This document shows positions 5,367-9,609 of a DNA stretch of 9,609 nucleotides, one piece after another. Below the pieces are notes generated by a model. That model did no database searches. It was given only the letters and a program-made list of their open reading frames with translations, and was not told the DNA's origin. Source of the DNA: Selenomonadaceae bacterium. Its GTDB lineage: Bacteria > Bacillota > Negativicutes > Selenomonadales > Selenomonadaceae. The stretch lies in the NCBI GenBank assembly GCA_016286075.1, contig JAEERZ010000069.1:1-9609 (forward strand), read 5' to 3'. Positions within the stretch are counted from its first letter, which is position 1. Every line of letters starts with the position of its first letter. The position numbers and the translations under genes are program-made.

Positions 5367-6184
5367 ATGTTTTTGAAAGTATACGAAAGAAAATGCGCAG
5401 CAATCGGATGATGATTTGCGCGGGACTCGCGGCGACGGCGATTTTGACGGCGGGCGCGGGCAGCGTGAAGCATATCACGATTTTTGCCGACGGGCAGGAA
5501 ACGCAGCTTACGACGACGCATTCGCAGCCGGAGAAGATTATCTCGGAAGCGGGCGTCAAGATGGGCGCCTACGATGAATTCCGCATGTCGTCGCTTCGCG
5601 TGAAGGACGATACGGAAATCCATATCGTCCGGGCGCTCCCGGTCAAGGTCGAGATGGGCGGCACCGTCCGGGATTTGAAGACGGCGCGTCCGACGGTCGG
5701 GCGGTTGCTCGACGAGATGGGCGTCGACCGTGCGAAATACCAGCCCTCTGTGAATGAAGGCGTGCCGATCCGCGCGGGGCTTTATATCAAGCTCCAGACG
5801 CCGGAAGAGATTGCGGCGGAGGCGGCGCAGGCCGAGCAGGAGGAAGCGGCGGCTTATGTGCAGGAAGGTTACATTGAGACGTCGCGGGGCGCCATGCGCT
5901 ACACCGACGTTATGGTGATGGAAGCCAGCGCTTATCTGCCGACGGACGGCGGCGGCGACTGCATCACGGCGACGGGACTTCCGGCGACGCACGGCGTCGT
6001 CGCGGTAGATCCGGACGTGATTCCGCTGGGAACGCGGGTTTACATTCCCGGCTACGGCGTGGCGATTGCAGCGGACACCGGCGGTATGATTGAGGGCGCG
6101 ATGATCGACCTCTGCATGGAGGATTACGACGACTGCATGGATTTCGGACGTCGGGACATCGACGTGTATATCCTCGAAACCTGA
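5363..6184 (+). CDS. YabE-like exported cell-wall protein: two DUF348 repeats and a 3D domain
   Basis: Predicted peptidoglycan-active protein outside the cytoplasmic membrane. The 273 residues start with a Lys/Arg-rich stretch and one hydrophobic segment (about 16-34), acting as signal or membrane anchor. Two DUF348-type domains follow (about 36-73 and 92-128), then an Ala/Glu-rich helix (about 147-166). The C-terminal 3D double-psi beta-barrel (about 184-273) has the aspartates D216 (VDPDVIPLGT), D238 (AADTGG) and D249 (MIDL) and ends RRDIDVYIL. 3D domains are related to the MltA lytic-transglycosylase barrel and occur in resuscitation-factor-like proteins. Bacillus YabE also has a G5 domain, which I do not see here. 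ATG 5363 is chosen over the in-frame ATG 5243 because it has an SD and begins right before the signal segment. Position after tatD matches Bacillus yabE. Confidence 0.9.
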   Translation: MNVFESIRKKMRSNRMMICAGLAATAILTAGAGSVKHITIFADGQETQLTTTHSQPEKIISEAGVKMGAYDEFRMSSLRVKDDTEIHIVRALPVKVEMGGTVRDLKTARPTVGRLLDEMGVDRAKYQPSVNEGVPIRAGLYIKLQTPEEIAAEAAQAEQEEAAAYVQEGYIETSRGAMRYTDVMVMEASAYLPTDGGGDCITATGLPATHGVVAVDPDVIPLGTRVYIPGYGVAIAADTGGMIEGAMIDLCMEDYDDCMDFGRRDIDVYILET

Positions 6185-6195
6185 TAAGGTACTGG

Positions 6196-6228
6196 AAGAA
6201 GCTTCGTGAAAACGGGGCTTCTTTTTTT
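6196..6228 (+). terminator. Intrinsic terminator of the 3D-protein gene
   Basis: AGAAGC (6197-6202) pairs with GCTTCT (6217-6222). The stem extends inward through TTCG/CGGG with wobble pairs, closing a TGAAAA loop, and runs straight into eight Ts (to 6228). Located 12 bases past the stop. Confidence 0.88.
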
Positions 6229-6255
6229 GCGCGTTTCGGTTTGCCGTTGTATAAT
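6227..6255 (+). promoter_or_regulatory. Promoter of the TSCPD-PHP operon
   Basis: TTGCGC (6227-6232), 17-bp spacer, perfect TATAAT (6250-6255). The -35 box begins in the last Ts of the preceding terminator. Expected start about 6262, giving a leader of roughly 25 nt. Confidence 0.75.
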
Positions 6256-6273
6256 ATAGGAAGCAATGATGAC

Positions 6274-6279
6274 GGAGGG
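6274..6279 (+). promoter_or_regulatory. Ribosome binding site that favours a GTG start
   Basis: GGAGGG ends one base before ATG 6280, too close to serve it, but 6 bases before GTG 6286. The spacing points to GTG as the start of the TSCPD gene. Confidence 0.6.
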
Positions 6280-6285
6280 ATGGAA

Positions 6286-6552
6286 GTGTTTTCTTACACA
6301 TATCAGACGAGAGGGACTTGTTCCCGGGAAATTGAAGTGGAGCTGGAGGGGAAAACGATTCGGCGCGTTTCGTTTACGGGAGGATGCCCCGGCAATCTGG
6401 AGGGCATATCAAAGCTCGTCGAGGGTATGGACGTCGACCATGTGATCGGGCGTTTTGCCGGCACGCGCTGCGGCAACAAGCCTACGTCCTGCCCCGACCA
6501 GTTGGCGGTTGCGCTGCGCGAGGCATACGCGGCTTCGGGAGCGGAGGCGTAG
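6286..6552 (+). CDS. Small TSCPD-domain protein (TIGR03905-like)
   Basis: An 88-residue cysteine-rich protein of the uncharacterised TSCPD family, related to a domain at the C-terminus of vitamin-B12-dependent ribonucleotide reductases. Family marks are GTCSREI (C12), TGGCPGNLEGISKLVEGM (C34) and RCGNKPTSCPDQL (C62, C69). The conserved cysteines suggest metal binding or redox chemistry, but no activity is established that I can cite. The start is taken as GTG 6286, giving MFSYTYQTRGTC, typical of the family; ATG 6280 would add two residues but sits directly on the SD. It has its own promoter and is followed 11 bases later by the PHP gene, so the two are an operon. Confidence 0.88.
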   Translation: MFSYTYQTRGTCSREIEVELEGKTIRRVSFTGGCPGNLEGISKLVEGMDVDHVIGRFAGTRCGNKPTSCPDQLAVALREAYAASGAEA

Positions 6553-6563
6553 GAGGCGATACG

Positions 6564-7334
6564 ATGCTTTTCGACAGCCATGTGCATACGGAGGTTTCGG
6601 CGGATTCGGAGATGAAAGCGCGGGACGCGCTGGCGGCGGCCGAGGCGCAGGGAATCGGTCTCGTTTTTACCGAGCATATCGACTTCAGCTATCAGGGCGA
6701 GAAGGAATTTATTTTCTCTCCGGAGGAATATTGGGCGGCCTACGAACCGCTCCGCGGCGAGCGCCTTTCCCTCGGCGTGGAGCTCGGCATGGTGCCCGGC
6801 GAGCTCGAAATGGCGAAAGCGTTCCTCGCCCGCGCGCCTTTCGACGAAGTGATCGGCTCGATTCATTTGATCGACGGCGGCGACATTTACGAGCCGTCGA
6901 CCTACGAGGGCAAGACGCAGCAGGAGATATACCTGCGCTATTTCACGCTGATGCGGGACATGGTGCGGCAAAATCCGTATATCGACACGCTGGCGCATAT
7001 CGATTATATCGCGCGTTACGCGCCCTACGAGCACCCCGATATTTCTTATGAGGTTTGGCACGATGCCATCGACGAAGTGCTGCGCGCCGTCGTCGAGACG
7101 GAAACGGCGCTGGAGATCAATACGCGCCGTTTTGGCGATCGTCTCGCCATGAAGGAATTGGCGCCGATTTATCGGCGGTATGCGGAGTTGGGCGGGCGCG
7201 ACGTGACCATCGGCTCGGACGCGCATAAAAAAGAGACCGTCGGGGCGCATCTTGCGCTGGCGGCGCAAATGGCCGAAGCCTACGGGCTGCAGACGGTGAC
7301 TTTCCACGAGCGCAAGCGCGTCAAGGTTCGATAA
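6564..7334 (+). CDS. PHP-domain phosphatase, histidinol-phosphatase (HisJ/HisK) type
   Basis: Metal-dependent phosphoesterase of the PHP superfamily, probably hydrolysing histidinol phosphate in histidine synthesis. The substrate is inferred from family resemblance, and no other his gene is in the window. The 256-residue protein carries the metal ligands of the trinuclear site: H6 and H8 (DSHVHT), E37-H38 (TEHID), E73 (GVELG), H101 (GSIHLID), H145 (LAHIDYI), and D219 and H221 (GSDAHKKETVG). EINTRR (184-189) is also typical. The length is close to Bacillus HisJ. ATG 6564 is set by AGGAGG at 6551-6556, which overlaps the TSCPD stop codon. A longer open frame in this phase begins upstream within the TSCPD gene but lacks family sequence. 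No strong terminator follows, only a weak 4-bp hairpin at 7336-7347. Confidence 0.9.
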   Translation: MLFDSHVHTEVSADSEMKARDALAAAEAQGIGLVFTEHIDFSYQGEKEFIFSPEEYWAAYEPLRGERLSLGVELGMVPGELEMAKAFLARAPFDEVIGSIHLIDGGDIYEPSTYEGKTQQEIYLRYFTLMRDMVRQNPYIDTLAHIDYIARYAPYEHPDISYEVWHDAIDEVLRAVVETETALEINTRRFGDRLAMKELAPIYRRYAELGGRDVTIGSDAHKKETVGAHLALAAQMAEAYGLQTVTFHERKRVKVR

Positions 7335-7350
7335 GTCCATAGGGACATGT

Positions 7351-7379
7351 TTGCGCTTTCAGGGGAAAAGTGATATTAT
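7351..7379 (+). promoter_or_regulatory. Promoter of the small unknown gene
   Basis: TTGCGC (7351-7356), 17-bp spacer, TATTAT (7374-7379). The -35 hexamer and spacer length are the same as in the TSCPD promoter. Expected start about 7386. Confidence 0.65.
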
Positions 7380-7403
7380 GTTCCACATAGGAGAGGATAT
7401 TTG

Positions 7404-7410
7404 AAGGAGG
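7404..7410 (+). promoter_or_regulatory. Ribosome binding site at unusual distance
   Basis: AAGGAGG is a near-perfect SD, yet the first possible start (ATG 7425) is 14 bases away. An in-frame TAA at 7416-7418 excludes any closer start in the same frame. Confidence 0.6.
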
Positions 7411-7424
7411 AACGATAAAACGCT

Positions 7425-7796
7425 ATGGCGAGAAAAAGACAGCGTTCAATCGTGATTGGATCATTCCTCGATCCGGTGCGGCAGATATGGTCGCCGCATG
7501 CCCGCGCGTTTGAGACGGTGCGGGAAGCAGTGGATTGCCTTGGGACGGAGGACGCTTATTACGATGATTTGGCGTATGAGCTGAGGGTAAAAAAAGAGGA
7601 ACTTTACGATGCCCTGGACCGGATTGACCCGGTTGTCGCGATGGAGGCGCTGATTCGCGTGCTCCAGATGAATCCCGGCGTGGCGATCAAGCCTTTCCGT
7701 ACGTATCGCGAGGCGGAAGTTTTTTTGGATTTCATCGAACAGGTCGCCGAGAAAGAAGAAAAAGAAAAAGCGAGACGGGATTCCCGGCTCGTATAA
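7425..7796 (+). CDS. Conserved-looking hypothetical protein, 123 residues
   Basis: I do not recognise this protein. It is probably cytoplasmic: no signal peptide or membrane segment. The start is basic (MARKRQRS), the middle looks helical, with a YDDLAYELRVKKEELYDALD segment (about 46-65) that resembles a helix-turn-helix-like fold, and the C-terminus is a charged Glu/Lys helix (about 104-120), possibly a short coiled coil. The GC-rich third positions and own promoter, SD and terminator support a real gene. The gap between SD and ATG is 14 bases, longer than the 5-9 usual, and no closer start exists in frame. It is transcribed alone, convergent with the HD-GYP gene. Confidence 0.75.
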   Translation: MARKRQRSIVIGSFLDPVRQIWSPHARAFETVREAVDCLGTEDAYYDDLAYELRVKKEELYDALDRIDPVVAMEALIRVLQMNPGVAIKPFRTYREAEVFLDFIEQVAEKEEKEKARRDSRLV

Positions 7797-7800
7797 GGGC

Positions 7801-7838
7801 AAAGAAAAAGAACCCGCTGCCATCCGGCAGCGGGTTCT
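7801..7838. terminator. Bidirectional terminator between convergent genes
   Basis: Perfect 13-bp stem (AGAACCCGCTGCC at 7809-7821, GGCAGCGGGTTCT at 7826-7838) with loop ATCC. On the minus strand it is followed by CTTTTTCTTTG, a good T tract. On the plus strand the tail (ATTCGTCTTG) is poorer. The right arm includes the first two bases (7837-7838) of the minus-strand HD-GYP stop codon (7837-7839). Confidence 0.88.
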
Positions 7839-8970
7839 ATTCGTCTTGCAAGAATTTTGAGGGATTGACGCGCATACGGAAGAGAAGCGGAACCATCTCC
7901 ATTTCTTCCAGCGCGCTGACGATGGTATCGGGCGGGAATTTCCGCAGGTCGATAGTATAGGGCTGTTTCAATGCGTCGCCGTTCAGATCTCCGAAAACGC
8001 AGATGGTCGGGGTCAGAGTGTGCCCCAGTTCGGTCTTTTTCACGATGGCATAGCCCATCGTCGTCTTCAGCACGGTGCCGACAGGGTAAATGGCTACGCT
8101 GTCGAAAAAGAGATTCAGAAGGGTTTCGTCGAACTGGCCCGGCGAGCATTTCGTCATGATCCGATACGCGGTATGGGGCCGGTAAGCCGGCTTGTACGAG
8201 CGGGCGCTGGTCAGCGCGTCGAAAACGTCGGCGATGGCCACGATGCGCGCGAAGATATGAATCTGGCTGCCGGTCAGATGGTCGGGATAGCCGCGGCCGT
8301 CTATGTGCTCATGATGCTGTCCGGCGATGGTGGCGAGGATTTCGGCGGATGGCGTGGAAAGGTCGCGAAGTTTCAGACGACCCGCCTCCGGATGCATTTG
8401 TATGACGTAAAATTCCTGCTCGGTAAGCTGCCCCGGTTTCGTCAGGATTTCCTGGGGGATGATCAGTTTTCCGATGTCATGCAGCAGGGCGCCTATAATC
8501 AAGTTGACCAGGTCGTCACCGGAAACGTTGCAGAGCGAGCCGAGGATTGCGGACAGCACCGCGACGTTTACGCTGTGCCCGAACGTGTAGTTGTCGTGCA
8601 GGCGAATATCGGTAAGCTGCACGAGGTTTTCCCGGTTTTCCAGCGCGTTCTTCAGGATGGCCTGGGCGGTGGGCGTCAGCGCGGCCGGGTCCAGCTCCCC
8701 GGTGTCTTCCAAGTCGTGGAAGGTGTCATAAACCTTCCGGATCGCGTCGGAACGGGTAGTTTCCTCCACGACGTCGGCAGGCGGAATGACGGAAATTTTC
8801 GGATCGGAGGATGCGACGGAAAGATCCGCCAGGCCCATTGCCGCGAGCTGGTCGATTTGCTCCTGCGTCATCGGCACGCCGCGGGTGAGGATGAATTCGC
8901 CTTTTTTGTTGTAAATGCTTTGCGTTGCAATCATGCCTGGTTTCAGGTCTTTGATTGGAAGGTGAATCAT
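7837..8970 (-). CDS. HD-GYP-domain cyclic-di-GMP phosphodiesterase
   Basis: Likely hydrolyses cyclic di-GMP and so lowers this second messenger. The 377 residues start with a small N-terminal module common in such enzymes (IKDLKPGMIATQSIY...GEFILTRG, about 1-52), then a linker, then the HD-GYP domain (about 115-290): H132 (FGHSVNVA), HDIGK (164-168), H193 (MHPE), HHEHIDGRGYP (219-229), and D248/D251 (IADVFDAL) followed by RSYKPAYRP. All catalytic landmarks are present, including the GYP motif. A C-terminal tail of about 85 residues follows. The start at 8970 is chosen over a longer reading to 9015 because GGAGGG (8979-8984) lies 8 bases upstream and the N-terminus then fits the family. No GGDEF or receiver domain is attached or adjacent, so the input signal is unknown. 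Confidence 0.94.
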   Translation of the reverse strand: MIHLPIKDLKPGMIATQSIYNKKGEFILTRGVPMTQEQIDQLAAMGLADLSVASSDPKISVIPPADVVEETTRSDAIRKVYDTFHDLEDTGELDPAALTPTAQAILKNALENRENLVQLTDIRLHDNYTFGHSVNVAVLSAILGSLCNVSGDDLVNLIIGALLHDIGKLIIPQEILTKPGQLTEQEFYVIQMHPEAGRLKLRDLSTPSAEILATIAGQHHEHIDGRGYPDHLTGSQIHIFARIVAIADVFDALTSARSYKPAYRPHTAYRIMTKCSPGQFDETLLNLFFDSVAIYPVGTVLKTTMGYAIVKKTELGHTLTPTICVFGDLNGDALKQPYTIDLRKFPPDTIVSALEEMEMVPLLFRMRVNPSKFLQDE

Positions 8971-8978
8971 CGTAAAGT

Positions 8979-8984
8979 CCCTCC
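8979..8984 (-). promoter_or_regulatory. Ribosome binding site that sets the HD-GYP start
   Basis: Minus-strand GGAGGG, 8 bases before ATG 8970. No comparable SD precedes the alternative start at 9015. Confidence 0.75.
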
Positions 8985-9026
8985 GCGTTCGGCTGGCGTT
9001 TCCCGGTATGCCCAAAGGTTCGCAAA

Positions 9027-9042
9027 GGCGGAACGTTCCGCC
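9027..9042. promoter_or_regulatory. Perfect 16-bp palindrome in the HD-GYP 5' region
   Basis: GGCGGAACGTTCCGCC is fully self-complementary, lying between the promoter (-10 at 9075-9080) and the start codon at 8970. As DNA it resembles a homodimeric repressor operator just downstream of the transcription start. As RNA it would give a 6-bp hairpin followed by TTTGCG, too weak to be a clear terminator. Confidence 0.55.
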
Positions 9043-9074
9043 GAATAATCTTTTGGTTCCTTTATGACCTTTCC

Positions 9075-9080
9075 ATTATA
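9075..9080 (-). promoter_or_regulatory. Extended -10 promoter of the HD-GYP gene
   Basis: Minus-strand TGATATAAT gives a perfect -10 with the TGn extension. There is no good -35 at 16-18 bp. Transcription would begin near 9068, leaving a leader of about 98 nt that contains the palindrome. Confidence 0.6.
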
Positions 9081-9110
9081 TCATACTTCACGAACGTCGT
9101 TTTGCGGTTT

Positions 9111-9136
9111 CCAAGAAATTGGGACAAAATTCCAAT
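9111..9136 (-). terminator. Possible weak terminator after dapL
   Basis: ATTGGGA (9118-9124) pairs with TTCCAAT (9130-9136) around a 5-base loop. On the minus strand it is followed by TTCTTGG. The stem is AT-rich and the T run short, so it is only a candidate. No better terminator lies between dapL and the HD-GYP gene. Confidence 0.3.
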
Positions 9137-9176
9137 GATTCCTGTTTATGCGGACTTTTGGCAGGCGGAAGAGTTT

Positions 9177-9609
9177 TTATACGTCCAGTTTTTCGCGAAT
9201 GCGGGCGACGGCTTTTTCCGTGTCCCCACGATCGCCGAAAGCGGTGAGCCGGAAATACCCCTCGCCGCAGGGGCCAAAGCCCGCGCCGGGAGTGCCGACG
9301 ACGTTCGCCTCTTGGAGCAGCTTGTCGAAAAACGTCCAAGACGGCATCTGGTTCGGCGTCTTGAGCCAAATATAGGGCGCGTTCACGCCGCCGAAGACCG
9401 AGAGACCGAGAGCGGACAGCCCTTCGCGGATAATCCGCGCGTTTTCCATATAGTAGGCGATATTTGCGGCGACCTGTTTCTGCCCTTCGTCGGTGTAAAT
9501 GGCGGCGGCGCCGCGCTGGACGATATAGGCAGTGCCGTTGAATTTCGTCGAATGGCGGCGGGACCAGAGCGCGTTCAGCGGATGGCGGGAGCCGTCCTTT
9601 GCCTTGGCG
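9177..9609 (-). CDS. dapL: LL-diaminopimelate aminotransferase, C-terminal part (cut by window end)
   Basis: DapL is a PLP enzyme converting tetrahydrodipicolinate and glutamate directly to LL-diaminopimelate, the short route to lysine and to meso-DAP for peptidoglycan. The visible 143 residues are the C-terminal third. Family segments are LNALWSRRHSTKFNGTAYIVQRGAA (near the cut edge), an AYYMENARIIREGL helix, NAPYIWLKTP, GTPGAGFGPCGEGYFRLTAFG (with the arginine expected to bind the substrate carboxylate) and a final DTEKAVARIREKL. The frame stays open to base 9609 with one extra base of a split codon. The PLP lysine lies beyond the window. The stop is TAA at 9177-9179. The gene is about 206 bases upstream of the HD-GYP start, in the same direction; the HD-GYP gene has its own promoter. 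Confidence 0.95.
   Translation of the reverse strand, partial: AKAKDGSRHPLNALWSRRHSTKFNGTAYIVQRGAAAIYTDEGQKQVAANIAYYMENARIIREGLSALGLSVFGGVNAPYIWLKTPNQMPSWTFFDKLLQEANVVGTPGAGFGPCGEGYFRLTAFGDRGDTEKAVARIREKLDV

Noticed and set aside
5156..6301. A 381-codon minus-strand frame opposite the 3D gene
   Set aside because: Shadow of the plus-strand gene, which has clear DUF348 and 3D motifs; the antisense product is His/Arg-rich without family features.
7336..7347. Terminator after the PHP gene (GTCC/GGAC)
   Set aside because: Only 4 bp of stem and no T tract directly after it.

Overview
The window (about 9.6 kb, GC-rich genes with AT-rich intergenic control regions) looks like ordinary chromosome of an anaerobic Firmicute. 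A Negativicute such as the Selenomonas/Megasphaera group fits best: high-GC coding with Firmicute-style Shine-Dalgarno (SD) sites and promoters, a Bacillus-like gene order, LL-diaminopimelate aminotransferase (DapL) and a TIGR03905-type TSCPD protein. This placement is inference from gene content only. No rRNA, tRNA, CRISPR array, transposase or phage gene is visible.

Left part (1-4810, + strand): a 3' remnant that may be the end of a TrmN6-type tRNA methyltransferase, an inverted heptamer-repeat element (30-103), then rsmI (16S rRNA methyltransferase), an exported L,D-transpeptidase, a terminator interleaved with a promoter, metG, and tatD one base later. The order rsmI / metG / tatD / yabE-like matches the Bacillus subtilis yabC-abrB-metS-yabD-yabE neighbourhood. 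The transpeptidase sits where abrB lies in Bacillus, and rnmV-ksgA, which follow yabE there, are absent.

Middle (4811-6280): a 635-base gap between tatD and an exported 3D-domain cell-wall protein. It holds a near-consensus promoter (TTGACA, 18 bp, extended TATAAT) surrounded by dyads and spaced direct repeats, then a roughly 365-nt leader that can fold into a series of hairpins and matches no riboswitch class I could recall. The leader ends in a possible 11-codon upstream ORF whose stop overlaps the start of the 3D gene (ATGA), with an SD-sequestering hairpin. This is the most interesting stretch of the window.

Right part (6227-9609): a two-gene operon (TSCPD protein and PHP-family histidinol-phosphatase-like protein), then a small unrecognised protein with an unusually long SD-to-start distance. 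A convergent terminator separates it from two minus-strand genes: an HD-GYP cyclic-di-GMP phosphodiesterase with a perfect 16-bp palindrome in its 5' region, and the 3' part of dapL, cut by the window end.

Together the genes cover translation (RsmI, MetG), peptidoglycan building and remodelling (L,D-transpeptidase, 3D protein, DapL for meso-DAP), and metal-dependent hydrolases (TatD, PHP, HD-GYP). I see no new multi-gene system. The candidates for novelty are regulatory RNA/DNA features.
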